Shown here one piece after another: positions 34,591 through 46,515 of a stretch of 64,000 bases of DNA (position 1 is its first letter; each line of letters opens with the position of its first letter). The stretch covers positions 124,001-188,000 of the forward strand of contig JADNRZ010000031.1 in assembly GCA_015501605.1 (NCBI GenBank). Reading direction: 5' to 3'. The notes below the pieces were generated by a model that made no database searches, was not told the origin of the DNA, and worked only from the letters and a program-made list of their open reading frames with translations. The position numbers and the translations under genes were made by a program. This stretch comes from Panaeolus papilionaceus (taxonomy: Eukaryota > Basidiomycota > Agaricomycetes > Agaricales).

Positions 34591-35362
34591 TCAAGCAGTA
34601 GACGCGTACAACTTGAATGCACGGACACGGTGAATGTCGGCGTTGAGACTTCCTGTGTTCGGTTGTTGGTCAGCCTTCATGCCGAGCTGGAAGGTGGTGG
34701 AAGTGCTTGTGTGGAGAGTAGTGTCGGTGACCGAAGACCTAATGGAGGACGAGTTGGATTTGACGCCATCAATGTACACGGCGAGAGTGCGCTTGGTAGC
34801 GTCGTAGGTGAACGCAACGTCGATCCAGGAGCCGACAGGGACAGCAGCCGATGTTTCGACGTCGACGAGACCTTGCTCAGGATTGTCACCATCGGTCTGC
34901 ATATTACGACGGAGAGAGCAGCTCAGTTTTCCGTTCGGCTCGGCAAATGTGATGAATTGCCAGTTGCCAGAGGTCCAGTTTGCGAGCAAGGTTTGCCTAG
35001 CGGTGGAAGCCTGGCTGAGGCGCAGGGAGAACGCCAAGGTGAAGCTTTGGTTTTGCACGAACTGCAAGCTGGGAATGTTGATCCACCCCGGAGTGCGAAC
35101 CTTGACGAAGCCCTTGGAATTGGGCTCAAAGTTGGTAGGCCACTGAGTTTCGAAAGCGAGCGCGGTGCCACTGTTCCCAGCTACGATGACTGCTGGACCG
35201 AGGCGGTTGGGGGAGACGTCGTCAAGGGTTCCGTTAAAAGACCAATGTCCCATGAGCGCGGATGTGTTGGGAAGAAGAGAGCATCGGGACAACTTCGAAG
35301 CTGGTGTGTAAGAGTCAGCATCACTAGGCACACTGAGTGATATAAGGCTTACTGGTAGACAT
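34591..35362 (-). CDS. LamG/concanavalin A-like lectin-domain protein
   Basis: Two exons fit well: a short first exon 35353-35362 (ATG TCT ACC A) and a main exon 34591-35300, with a 52-nt GTAAGC...CAG intron between them. The protein begins MSTTSKLSRCSLLPN and is about 239 residues. GHWSFNGTLDDVSPN, FTLAFSLRLSQ, WIDVAFTYDATKRTLAVYIDG and FQLGMKADQQ follow the beta-sandwich pattern of LamG-type (Laminin_G_3) domains, with the domain filling nearly the whole chain. There is no signal peptide or membrane segment, so it is probably cytosolic or released unconventionally. The ligand cannot be told; glycans are typical of the fold. The frame is clean and it is the best candidate for a working resident gene here. 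Confidence 0.88.
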
Positions 35363-37060
35363 ATCTGAAATGTTTCTCGTTGTTGGGGTTAAAGTTGGAG
35401 TCTCTGTCTTGCTTATAAGTCAAAAATGAGGGTGCTCCTGTTTTCAGGGATCAGGGCTCATCGGGCTTAGGAGATCGACATAGTCCATTCCAGGAGCTAC
35501 CACTGCATTAGTACCATACATCCATGTCACCTTCGACTCTCTCATTGGCCGCCCATAATGAACTTGGGTATTTCAAGAAAGCCATTCTATTGGCCGAGGA
35601 TTTCTACATCATGCAGTCTGCCAACTGTTGGTATCCGACAAACTGTGCAGGCATAAGTTTAGCGACTTCATTCATCTGTGCATAGTCCTTTACACATACT
35701 AGCATAGGAGTGGCTTGATCGAAGAAGTCTTGCGGTGAGGGTCCATATGCTTTCCTGTCAGTGTCAAGATTTAAAATTGGCGAGTATTAGTCTCAGCGCG
35801 CATGATGCATCCTCTATTCCCAATAGAGTCAAGATCATTCGCTACAGTACAATACAACCCTGGTGATAAAATAGAACGAAGGTTGGAAACACCTTCTATC
35901 ATGCTCTAAAAGTGTTTCAATTTAGAATTATATTGATGTTGAAATTTACATTTGACCTCAAGCACACAGAATTCGAACGCCTCCGGTGACAGTGATGGAT
36001 GGTATACTTGTGGCATTATGACAAACAGGATATAATATCACCACGAATCGCCCAGCGTCCTATCAGGAAAGCGGCTGACTCATCTTTGGTCACTTTGTCC
36101 TTAGAAGTTGTCTTTCAGCATCTTTGATTTTGGATGATTAGCTTTGGCTGTCCTTGCTTCAGGGACTTTACTTAGATACATACTTTCGAATCATTCATCT
36201 TTGAGAAATGGTCCTTGTCTGACATAGTTGGTCTTCGTCTTTGGATTTCATAGCACTAGAGGTAATATGGATAAATGAATACATATTTATTATATACGGT
36301 ACGGTTTTATCTTAAAAAGCGATCTCGATCTACATACTTATTAACATAGAACAACCAAAATGCATCCAAGCTCTGATGTGATTTACATATGTTCAGCAGG
36401 AATAAAACCCTCGCCGGGCGCACCGACCTGGTCCGATGAGGTGAGCACCTCGGAAGATGGAGTCTAAACGAATGACTTTCATCATCCGTTCATCATTCAC
36501 ATTAATATCAGGAGAACATGGTCAAAGAGGGCAAGCCAAATTCCCCCAACAGAGCAGCGTTGCCGCGTGAGAACATCTAGTATTAAAAGCGAATTCGATT
36601 TACCTTCGCCCTTGACTTTATGTCGAGCGATTTTGAGAACCCGAGAATTGAGAATGAGAGTTATAGAGTGTCAGCGAGACCTTCGAGAATCACCCATGTC
36701 CAAAATCAGTGAGAGAACTTGGTTTATTTTCGAAAGTATCTACATTGTTTGTATTTATTGCTTGTAATTTACATAGTTGGTGTACTCCCCATACCTCGGC
36801 GTGAACTCAACTAGACTTATCAATGCTGTGGGTTGTTGGGTTGAGGTTGGATTATCGAGGATGGCATACCATATCACACATTTGACACAGTGGGATCCCA
36901 TGCATCGTCGGAGACGGACATGTTCACAACTTTCTTGAACTTATATTCATCCCACTTCAGGTAGTCGGAGAAAGTTTGGCAGAGAGTTTGTTTGAGGCTG
37001 TACTATGCAGCGAGGCCACCCAGAAATTGAATCCCATCCCTCAGTGATTAGTGGCTGTGT
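35363..37060. other. No gene seen
   Basis: This is the upstream region of the LamG gene and a spacer. The region up to about 35400 should hold its promoter, but no clear motif stands out. 36820-36930 resembles pieces near 40110-40170 and 60410-60470 (GGATTATCGAGGATGGCATACC and related). Open frames are short and featureless. Confidence 0.35.
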
Positions 37061-40000
37061 GTTCTAGTTGACTGTTGAGGCTCCAAGTCCTTCGAGTCGA
37101 CGCTTTCGTCTTGCTTTCAATACTTCTTCGAAGCTGCGATGCAGATGCGAGCGGCAGAAGAAGTTAACGACAAGTGGCAGTGACATTCCCCCTGACCTTT
37201 CAAAGCAAAATTCCATGTTTATTGTTGTCGGTGCAGTTGATACAGAAACACGAGAGGACGGGATAGACTGGTAGAGGGAGGGAATGGGGGTTTTGCCCTG
37301 TTGCGCTGCATGAGTCAAGGAGACGGGTGGTATGTGTGAGGTAATCGTCACTCGAAATTTATCAGACAGTAATAATAATCGCATACAACTCAAGGTGCAA
37401 ACGAGCGTGGTCTCTGTCACCCACACGCGCACGCCACATTTCTGGGTAATAACATCGTTTCCGATGTCATAGTATCGTCGACTCCTGGGCTGGCATGGGA
37501 AAGTTTCTTCAAGTACAAATTGCTCTACGAACCTTTATTTAGACATTGCATTGTGGTAGAGGCAGTTGGCTTGAAGTTGTTGGTGCGATGTCGGGAGGAT
37601 GTTTGTTGGTGTTTGAGTTCGAAGTTGAATCAAGTCGACTTGATCCCAAACCACCATCATCAACACTCGCAGAACTACTCTCTAACGTGAAGACCAGCAA
37701 CTTGCTCAGCGTAAGTGCGTTGATGAAGGGACTCGAATCCAGGTGACAATTTCATGACTTTTGAAGAAGGCTTGGAGTATGTAGAAGTGAGTGCCTAATT
37801 TCTTTTCGTTCTTTGCAAGCGCGGGCTCTAATTAATGTCCTTTACAGTGTTGTATATAATTAGATGAATATAACTCTTTTAAGTCCCATTTATATTTGTG
37901 CACATTTTCCCGTCATCATTGTCGCAATTCCCAAGACTATATCTTGCTTCCAGGTTCATGGAATGACACCACCACTCTCTCTTTCTGAGAAGTTCCCTTC
38001 TGCAATCCATCCCACAGCGCTACAAATACAGTCATCCGTACCTGACTATTCTGAAGCTCGCCTTTTGCCTCTCGCTTAGGCCTGTATCTGTATGGATTTG
38101 GACGAGAGGATGGGTAATAAGGAGCAATTGACGGAGTGCGTGAGGGACGCACCGGTACGGCGAGTGCTGTGGGGATGGGGAACGGGAAGCTAGGGTGATT
38201 TAAGAATATAAGTGCAAGGTCAAAGCTTGGAAATGAAGAGGAAAGGGTCGTAATTCTAATTCGGAAGAACTCGGCAGGGATGGGGAGGAAGAGTATGCGA
38301 TGTTGGGTTGGTGATTAGGTGAGTACGCACTTATTGATATGTTTTCTTTGTTATTCATATACCCAAACCTTTCGATAGTCGACGTTGATACTTTGTTTCT
38401 GAGCTGGATGACATAGATTTCAGTGCCGTAGGTGGAAACGCACTTTCCACGACGGAAACTGACTATCAAAATCCACGTTGAGTGCAAGATCCCATCTATC
38501 CTTCCGCATGTACCTCTTTAACTAATTCTCCAGTAGATGTCTAAGGTCGCAATAAATTTACTAGAGTCGGGATTCCTTCGACTTGTTCCATTTATGTGAG
38601 CGACTGATGACATGAAACGCAGACAGATCACCACCTCTCATTACAACAACGCCGGAAATCTCAACCACTCACAGTTCCAACACTCATCCCAGAACATCTT
38701 GGTTCGTCACTGAATGTACGACACATCACGATTATCACCTCGTGGATGACCAATTTTCATCCAGCATTTCTCATCTTGCCCTATGATCGTCGCCTTGACC
38801 ATTTTCCGCGAAACTTAGCTGCAATTCCGAAAACACGCCGCCACGTCATGAAGCTGAACCTCCACCATCAACACATTCACTCCTACCTTTCCTCATGCGA
38901 CAACAACAATCCTCACTCCCAACTGTAAAGCAGTGCTAGCATCTCAAGATCGTGGTCCTTGTCCTCCGCCTGCTCAAGGTATTTTTTATCGGTCGGAAAT
39001 GCTCCTCGTTGGTGAGAGGTCGTTGGGATGAGGGCACTTTCTAGGGTTAGGGTTTGTGGGGGGGGGTCTAAATGCACCGTGGATGTGATGATAAACGTTT
39101 GTGGTGAGGTTGAGACGATGGATGCGATGGATGCAATGGTGGTTGATGGGAGGACAATGCGAAACGAGCGACACGATGGGGGTAAAAGATGACATGATAC
39201 ACAATGCTGGTATGCGTGTCGCGTCAATCCCGTTTCTGTCTCCGTGTCTTCAAATCGCTATCCATCCAACTTGTTGGAGATGGATTGCGCGTCGCATAGG
39301 TTGCGTATCTTGCCTCTTTCAACTAATATTTTGAGATCTTCAGGTCGTTCTGGTGACTCTGGGAGGTTAATTTTGGTTGGATTTGGATCGGGTTCGTGAG
39401 TTAAAGGTAGTGTTATGAAGAAGCGGAGCAATGGGGTGTATCGACTTCATTGACGTTGTAGCTGAATGTAAGAGTACGAGATGTGAACACTGATGATGCT
39501 TAGTGCTCATCCATCATATCCTCCCTCTGCTCGTTTCATTTCCACTCTCCCCGTTACCCTACGCCTGCTAATCCCCTTGTCACCCTCTTGTAATCTCTAA
39601 ACACAAGACCGCTCACCCATTTTTTCACTTCCATCCTCGCGTTACCTCGTTTCTACTCCGACATCGTCCGGAATTGTCGTTGATCTCCTATTGACAACCG
39701 TTCCTCCAATGCTCATCTCAGATCCAGTCGCTACTTTGACCTAACGTGAAGCTACAGTAACCGCTTCTGCGTTTATTCCAATACCATCACATACCTGGGT
39801 GATTCATCTCGTCCCAGATGAGCATGCCTCCACGTCCATGTTTCAATGGAGTGTCTGCCTCACCTGTGAACTTTTCAAATATCTGATATCGTCCTCACAA
39901 TTCTCCGCCATGTCAAAAATAGTATGATCAATGAATCTATTTTGAAGTTCTACCGAAGGGGTAGGCAAAATATTCCTGACGAACCGTTTTTGCACGCACC

Positions 40001-40562
40001 ACTTAAAAAGGCTCGTGGCGCTTGCATCTTATGATCTCCTTGGTAGCCATCCCTCCATGAACCATCGTTATATACTGTCAGCCAGAAAGCTTGGTCGTTT
40101 GTGGTTTGTAGCGTCGAGGTTTGATTATCTGGGATACAATACCACACAAAGTAGGGTGATACACGACGACATGCCTCGCCTGAGATGGTTGTGTTTATTT
40201 CTTGCTTCAACTTGCTTTTATCCCACTTCCGCGCTCACGTTGATTACTACATGCTCCATGAGCGATGCCTCACCTGGGTTCTGTGCTTAATTGTCATATT
40301 TGTTCGATAAATACAGGATTTATTTTTTGTTATATCGACCAGACAAGAGAATCCGATTAACAGTGTCATTTGACAATATTATAAATATATGACGCGGACC
40401 AGCACCCGATACTGTAAAACGGGGGATGATGTCAGAAGAGGAAAAGGGGAATGAGTGAATGTCTGAAACCCGAGATTGGGAAGGCTCGGAGGTGAACTGC
40501 ACCTTGGAGGAGAATGAGTAGCTGTGATGGATGGCAACGATACAGAGGACGTACAGGCACAA
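37061..40562. repeat. Segmental duplicon, partner of about 14.9-18.0 kb
   Basis: Block order is shared with the 15-18 kb region: the GTPase 5'-flank-like part (37240-37380), the TGTTTGTTGGTGTTTGAGTTC block (37600), the CACCTCTCATTACAACAAC block (38630), the GATGGATGCGATGG block (39117), and the CATCTTATGATCTCCTTGG block (40025). It leads into a GTPase C-terminal exon, as the other copy does. Divergence is visible, so the duplication is not recent. No independent gene is supported. Confidence 0.55.
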
Positions 40563-41063
40563 TTAAGCCTTTGGCTTAAACCATTTACTTCCACGGCGCT
40601 TAGCATTGCGGACCAATCGAGTGAGTTGATACCGAAGAACATAGGTTCGCATAGACAGGGTGAGGGGAATATATGTTCCCAGTAAGGATGTAAGAAGGCG
40701 ATAATGGGCATCCTCAAATCCTGGCGGTGGAAATCCTGGCATGACAATATCTTCAACAAATGTTTTCAAAATTTCTTCGTTCTCTGCGTGGTGCTTTTCA
40801 AGCAGGGCCCTGAGTTCACTGTTGGTTTGGGTCTCCAGATGGGCCAATTCAGACCGGATGACTTCTTTCTGCTGGAGAGCGCCCTGAATGCGCTCATGCA
40901 AATCCTGGTAGAGTAATGATACTGTAGCACCTACATTTGTGTTACCATCATTGGCCCATGGGCCCATATCCAATATTTTCAAAGCGGACTCCCTGGTGTT
41001 GGCAAATCGTGTGATTGTGGCACCCATATCACTAAATTCCTGTTCAGTACATGTAAGCGTCAC
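40563..41063 (-). pseudogene. Split P-loop GTPase, 3' half (exon-5 part)
   Basis: The minus strand codes EQEFSDMGATITRFANTRES, then DLHERIQGALQQKE, TYVLRYQLTRLVRNAKRRGS and KWFKPKA. Upstream of 41064 the similarity stops at the 8-bp sequence ATCACAAA. The 5' part of the same gene is at 55379-56129, also on the minus strand and also bounded by ATCACAAA. The subtype matches too: ATI.RFANTR and LYQDLHERI group it with copy 1, as do the exons at 55-56 kb. The gene was cut by the Plavaka element. Joining the halves gives 363 codons with no stop. Confidence 0.9.
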
Positions 41064-41071
41064 ATCACAAA
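41064..41071. repeat. Target-site duplication, left copy (ATCACAAA)
   Basis: ATCACAAA here and at 55379-55386 flank the insert 41072-55378. Keeping one copy rejoins the GTPase frame. Confidence 0.8.
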
Positions 41072-42031
41072 ATTGCCCCGATTATTACAAGGACTTGCAC
41101 CGGATACCATTCATCAGAACATCAGGTATCGCGTTATATCAACCTTAGAACTCTGGTATCCCCTTGCCAGTGACCTCCTAGTCGTCCAATCCATTGCAAG
41201 CTGATGCATGACTCTTGGTCATTTATGATGACCTTACGAGTCTTCTTAGTCTATTGTATGTACCTCGCTTGAATTTTACGCTTCATTGTATACCATCCCA
41301 GCTCTGGGGTGCCCTATCTATATTCATAGAATTTCTGCCGAGTATTTACACATTTTATAGTCGCCGTATATTACTTCTTAGATGGTACCGAAAGACTGGG
41401 TTCCTTATGTACTGAAATACATTACTTCTTAGGCCTGACAACGACGTGAGAGCCATCGGTGCTCTGAGCCGAACAGAGGCGCGCGAACAGTTTAAGCACA
41501 GCCACTTTGGCAGACACTTCAGCAGCGTGCTGCCACGTCTCACTCTCTTTCCTTCACCATCACCTTCGCTCTCAGGAAGCAATCGGGCTGCCTCTCACCC
41601 TCATTCGCTCTAAATATCAGTGAAACAACACAAATTGGCTCGCCATAGCTGCGCTTCAGCGAGCAGGCCGTTTGTGAATTCATTGCTTTTAGTTTGAATC
41701 TGTGGCGAGTCTGGCCATCTCTGGTTGTGCCCGGAGGGTACCACATTGCTACGTCGGCCCCATCTTCGACCGCTGTAGCCTACCAGGGGGATGTTCACAT
41801 CAGAAAACCTGTCTATGGGGAGCGTTACAGTCGGTATTTTCTTCATCACCTCACCTCCCCAGTCTGTGAGCTGGGATAGGTTGTGAGCCGTCTGTGAGCG
41901 GCTCACAAGGGGTATTTTATTTTATTTATGTTCCTCCCTTTCTATTTCTATCAGATTCGTATTCCTGTACCCCTCTATTTGCTGAATATAACTCTCGGCA
42001 GTCAACACCAGTCCCTTAGATGGATCAGTAT
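41072..42031. other. Plavaka terminal region; possible decayed small frame
   Basis: Non-coding end of the element. On the minus strand an open segment near 41429-41545 reads ETWQHAAEVSAKVAVLKLFA and ends in VVVRPKK. An adjacent frame reads FLRAKVMVKER, so a small protein with a frameshift may once have been here. The pattern loosely recalls a double-stranded RNA-binding fold, but I would not claim it. GTGAGCC...GGCTCAC near 41883-41906 forms a short hairpin. Confidence 0.3.
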
Positions 42032-45000
42032 CTAATATGGTGCGTAACCTAATTGCCCCTCTACTCCCTCCACATCCCTCTCATCCTCGTTAACTGGTTC
42101 ATCGAAGTCAACTTCCTCATCGGCTTCCTCTTCTGTCTCCTCCCCCTGCTTCTCCCACTCCCCATACCCAAACTCTTCCACTTCGGATTCATCGACCTCA
42201 TCCTCTTCACCTCCCACAACGTTAAGCGCCCGTTCAACTCCTTCAACTATCATTGGCTCGTCGTCACCCCCACTCCATTCGCTGCTTTCTTCTGGTGCGT
42301 GTGCTTGCTGTAAGGACCAGTGAGTGTCGTTAGAGGGACGGTCGGTTAGGAACCGGTCTGTTGCCTGACGTGTGGAATGATGACCAACGCCTCCACCACG
42401 GAAGCGCATCACCATGTCACGGTCGGCGAAGCTACGCAAATATGGAGAGATTAGACCGTAGATTATTTATCAGATTATAATGTAACGCACACATTCACAT
42501 AGAAAAAGTTCCAATCCGCCTGGTCATCTTCAGAGAGTCGCGCAAGTGCACTGGGTCCAAGCAACCCAGACGTATGGCCATGATGAAAGGCGGGAATTAA
42601 ATGTACTGAGCGAATGACATGTGCGGGATCGATGAAACCGAATGGAGGGGATGCAAGTGGGTCATCATCTGTGCCGTCAACAAATCCAATACGAGGGAGC
42701 TTTCGAGCCTTCCATCCAAATCTGTAACCCCTCCCTGGATCCATGCCATACCATCGCACCCAGAGAAAGTTCATCGGCTTTGGTGTTGGCTGTAGGTCCC
42801 TGTGGCTGACAAGAACATGAAATATACCAATGATCTTTGCGTACCAGTAGGGGTGCTCTCCGTCAGGCGACAACATCATGATGTTTGCGTTTGTCCTTGA
42901 ATTGAGTGTGTCCTGCTCTCGGCGCATGTCGTATGTTGTATAATTAACACGAAGGGTCTTGTGCTCAAACATGGTATGGTTTCGAAAGAGAACTTCTGCA
43001 CGATCTGCATCAGAGAATGGGTTGTCGTCGCCATCGTAGCGCTGATTGAGGAGCCTCCCCAAAACATGATCTCGTAGTCGAGGAAGAAAGTCCTAATACA
43101 AAAGTGAATTCAAAATTACACGGAAGCAGGAATATGTCTACCTTGACAGCTGGATCCCCAGCATGCGTGGAGAGGAAACTACTGATTCGAATGGGGTTTC
43201 GAGTCTCATCTGATATCAGATACGGCACAGATGCATTATTCGAACGAACACCTTCGTTCACAATATCCCTTTGAGTGGTTGGTGATAGCCGTTTTTTTTT
43301 GTTGGGCCGTGCCATCTGTATTCCAAGTACTTGTCCACGATTATGCATGACACGCTGGTGTGAGACCTGCTTCGCAATACCGACAGCATAATATTTTTTC
43401 CCCTTGTGAACACGAGGATAAAACTGTTTGCAACGACGGTGCTCCACCTCGCCCTGATGATGTCAGAATGCAAAAATATAACCAGACAGTAAACCACGTA
43501 CAATCTGAGTACTAAACCCATCCGTTGGGCCATATCGTCGGATTGTCTGGGCATAGTCCCCTAATGCATGCAGTTTGTACGTTTCAAGGTTGAATTTGCG
43601 AGATTTGGCATTTGATGTGGTTGTGGTTTGCTTTCCCTTTCGTCGCCGAGCTCGTGCTGCTTCCTCAGACGGAAGATCAACTGTTTCGAAATCTTTACAT
43701 GTCGTACTTTCAAACTCACGGAGGACATTCCCCAAGCGAGTGGTTGAGGCCTCGAGAGCAGCAATGGTAGAGGTAGTGTGAAGGCGAAGTTTGGCAAGCC
43801 CATGCCAGGTTGCAAGTTCGAATAGCAAATTACTGATTGTTTGGTCGTGTGGCTCTCCCAGTAGCCCTTCGAAAACAGGAATTGCACACTGTAGTATCTC
43901 ATTAGCTAAATATAAAGCCATAGAATTAATTTTCACATACCTGAAGTAAGTCTTCAAAGTCTCGGGCAGCTAACTTCTTCATGGCTGATGCATTCGAGCT
44001 AAATCTACGGATGGCTCGTCCGAATGGAGGAACAAGCCTGTATCTATAAAACGAAAGAATTAAGACATGAATTGCAAGAGTTATATATAGAACCTACCGT
44101 GCATTTAATACTTGCAGAGAATCCTTTTCTCCAGCAAATAGTATGCGCATTAAGTGTGTAAATGTCGCCTTCCAAACACCAAGCTCAAATTCATGCAGAA
44201 GATCGACTGCAAACATGGAATAGAAATCAAATCCATGAGGTGAAAGGCGATCTGAGAATGCATTCTAAGACATATTTGTTAGAAATATTCAAGACATTTG
44301 ACTTGAACATACCCTCGTTGCAGTCCATGACTTCTCATCAAGCAAGTCTTTGACAGCAGTTGAAGTGACTGAGTATCCTTTCTCATAGATAAGCCTTCAG
44401 GCTGCCTCAACCTTCCTAATTCGTTGCTGGGTGTCAACCCGTTTTGAAGTTTCTCGGCGTTTCATGTCTCGCTTTTGACCAAGCTTGCTAATCTGTGCCT
44501 TTTCCACTTCGCATCGGGGACAGGGAAGGTTTCCGAGAAATTTGATGCATGTCAACATCACTCTGATTTACTATAAATAAGCCTGTGTACAAAAGTAGCA
44601 ATATGAGTACTTACTTTTCAGGATAATCTGCTGAGTAGGTAAAGAAGTGAGGAAAGACTCTTCGGTATACTCCATCATGAAAAAGAATTTCGATGCCATT
44701 TTCGTAGGCGTCCATAAATTCATCATCAAGAAGGAGACGCCATACTGCTTGAATAAGCCCCCGACGCAAATGTGTCAAGATTTCAGCTGATGGTTTATCA
44801 TCGAAATGTCGCTTATAGGTGTCGTGAATGGTGTCATCAAGCTGTAAAAGATTAATCAATTAGCCTGGCTTTCAACAAACTGTGGAAATGAAAACTAACC
44901 TTTGGTATATATGCCATATGATGAGCTGCAAAAGAGGTAGGCTTTGCTCGGATGTATTTGGACTGATAACCATTATGCAGGTATATTGGCCCGAGCGAGG

Positions 45001-45170
45001 CGTCGCCAAAGCTAGTGAGATGGGTTGCATCGGACCAGAGCATGATGGGCGCTACAACAGCCTCAAGATTATCAAGTTTGGATCGTTGAGAGATGATATC
45101 ATGCTCTCTGATGAGAGCGTCACTGTTGTAAAGTTCTGAATAGATGCGCTCGGGTGGCTGGTTGGGATTG
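42032..45170 (-). pseudogene. Plavaka transposase, 3' part (exons after the insertion)
   Basis: Exons by splice signals and phase: 44900-45170, 44615-44841, 44313-44562, 44098-44264, 43941-44043, 43502-43888, 43142-43453, 42491-43092, 42032-42431. Recognisable blocks are PPERIYSELYNSDA, IMLWSDATHLTSFGDASLGP, SKYIRAKPTSFAAHHMAYIP, LPCPRC, SVTSTAVKDLL, FYSMFAVDLLHEFELGVWKA, HALGDYAQTIRRYGPTDGFS followed by the GEVEHRRCK start of the next exon, and the acidic tail. These match Plavaka (DDE-type) transposases of basidiomycetes. One in-frame TGA (44397-44399) lies in EAA[stop]RLIYEKG, where I recall Arg. With the 5' part the frame is 1243 codons. Activity is doubtful because of the TGA and the insertion. 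Confidence 0.88.
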
Positions 45171-45337
45171 AGAAGATCTGTGCCCGCACAGATCTGTCTT
45201 CTTGGTCACGTGTGCGAGACCACATTCCACGTCCACGTCCTCTCTCTCCTTTCCCTTACTTACTCATTTATTCTACTCTGTAAAACCACGGCGCTCGTCC
45301 TAGCTCGCGTCCGTGGTTCATATTTACCTTTATTCTT
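45171..45337 (+). repeat. Ngaro repeat A1
   Basis: 167 bp, repeated as A2 at 50886-51052. Near its outer end the dyad AGATCTGTGC-CC-GCACAGATCT (45174-45195) lies three bases from the element boundary. This is a likely recombinase-binding site. Confidence 0.93.
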
Positions 45338-45358
45338 ACACATTAGACCTCCTTACCA

Positions 45359-45994
45359 ATGCCTCCCATCCGGAATCACTTTCCACAAGGTGCCATATCC
45401 ACACTCAGGAAAGCGGACCTTGTAACAGCGTGCCGTCTCCTCCACCTAGCCGACGACGGTACCGTTGATGTTCTAAGGCAACGTTTGAAGACTTACGCTA
45501 GACATCACCTTGAACTCCGTAATAACCCAACATACGCTGGCCTCTTCGTCCACATGAGAAATCAACCTCCTCCACAAGACCCTGATGAAGAGGAAGAGAA
45601 TGAAGACGAAGATGAACCAGGACAGGAAGAGGAGCAGCAGAACGATGACGATGACGACGACGACGACGCTCAATACCCCGAGTTTCACGGGATTGCAGAC
45701 CCCCAAAACGTCCCCTCTGACATAGAAGAGGAAGAAGAGGAGGAGGAAACCGACGACGACAACCTTATGGATGTCCAATGGGAGTCAGATTCGTCATCCT
45801 CTGCATCTTCCGTTAACAGCCGTCGCCGCAGAAGCATCTCGCCACGTCGTCTGAAGGATAAGCGTAAGAAATCAAAGAAAGGGAAAAGTAAGCACCATTT
45901 TCTCCTGTTCACTATCACTACCGCCGCCCTTTCCAGAATTTTTGCTCTGTGGCCGCCTAGTCGGATACGTGACATGTCCGTCAATCTGGACTAA
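45359..45994 (+). CDS. SAP-domain acidic protein, first ORF of the Ngaro element
   Basis: 211 codons starting 22 bp after A1. Residues of about 10-50 (GAISTLRKADLVTACRLLHL, then GTVDVLRQRLKTYARHH) fit the SAP helix-extended-helix DNA-binding motif. A long acidic middle follows (EEEENEDEDE, a D8 run, EEEEEEEE), then a Ser-rich stretch and a basic nuclear-localisation-like SRRRRSISPRRLKDKRKKSK. A possible intron (GTAAGC at 45888 to CAG at 45940) would replace the hydrophobic last 35 residues, which look unlike the rest. The role is unknown; DNA or chromatin targeting of the element is a guess. It lies upstream of the tandem array and gag. Confidence 0.65.
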   Translation: MPPIRNHFPQGAISTLRKADLVTACRLLHLADDGTVDVLRQRLKTYARHHLELRNNPTYAGLFVHMRNQPPPQDPDEEEENEDEDEPGQEEEQQNDDDDDDDDAQYPEFHGIADPQNVPSDIEEEEEEEETDDDNLMDVQWESDSSSSASSVNSRRRRSISPRRLKDKRKKSKKGKSKHHFLLFTITTAALSRIFALWPPSRIRDMSVNLD

Positions 45995-46029
45995 GTCACC
46001 CCCCCTTTATTCCGGCCTCAGCGCCTCCT

Positions 46030-46312
46030 ACCTTTGGCTTTAATGCCCCCAGGCGCTAGCGCCCCCTACTCTTTGGCTTTAATGCCCCCAGGCGTAATCG
46101 CCCCCTACTATTTGGCTTTAATGCCCCCAGGCGCTAGCGCCCCCTACTCTTTGGCTTTATGCCCCCAGGCGTAATCGCCCCCTACTATTTTTTGGCCTCA
46201 GTGCCCCCAGGCGTAATCGCCCCCTAAATCTTTGGCTATATTGCCCCCAGGCGTAATCGCCCCCTAAACTCTTTGGCTTAATGCCCCCAGGCGTAATCGC
46301 CCCCTACTTCTT
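46030..46312 (+). repeat. Tandem array, seven units of about 40 bp
   Basis: The units read TTTGGCTTTAATGCCCCC followed by AGGCGTAATCGCCCCCTAC, with variants GCGCTAGCGC and GCGTAATCGC. Each holds a small dyad GGCG-NNAN-CGCC. The array lies between the SAP ORF and gag. It may be a promoter or RNA-structure element, or plain satellite growth. Confidence 0.85.
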
Positions 46313-46515
46313 AACTGCAAAAGCCCCTTACCATTGGCTATATTGCCCCTACACCACCGCGGTGTGTCCTTACCTCGCCTTTCATGGCATATTCATGATT
46401 GCGCAGGGCAAAACCAAACACAATGTCCCATATTCACCCTTCTTGAGTCGGTTCATCTTGAACCCTCATCACAATTTATTATGGGCCTAAAACCACTCGA
46501 CACGTCACACCTTTC

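Noticed and set aside
34630..35340. Long plus-strand open frame (236 codons) opposite the LamG gene
   Set aside because: It is the antisense reading of the LamG exon. The minus strand shows a coherent fold and a proper intron; this frame shows neither.
41410..41910. Third gene in the Plavaka element
   Set aside because: Only short pieces in different frames look protein-like. No continuous frame or clear family was found.
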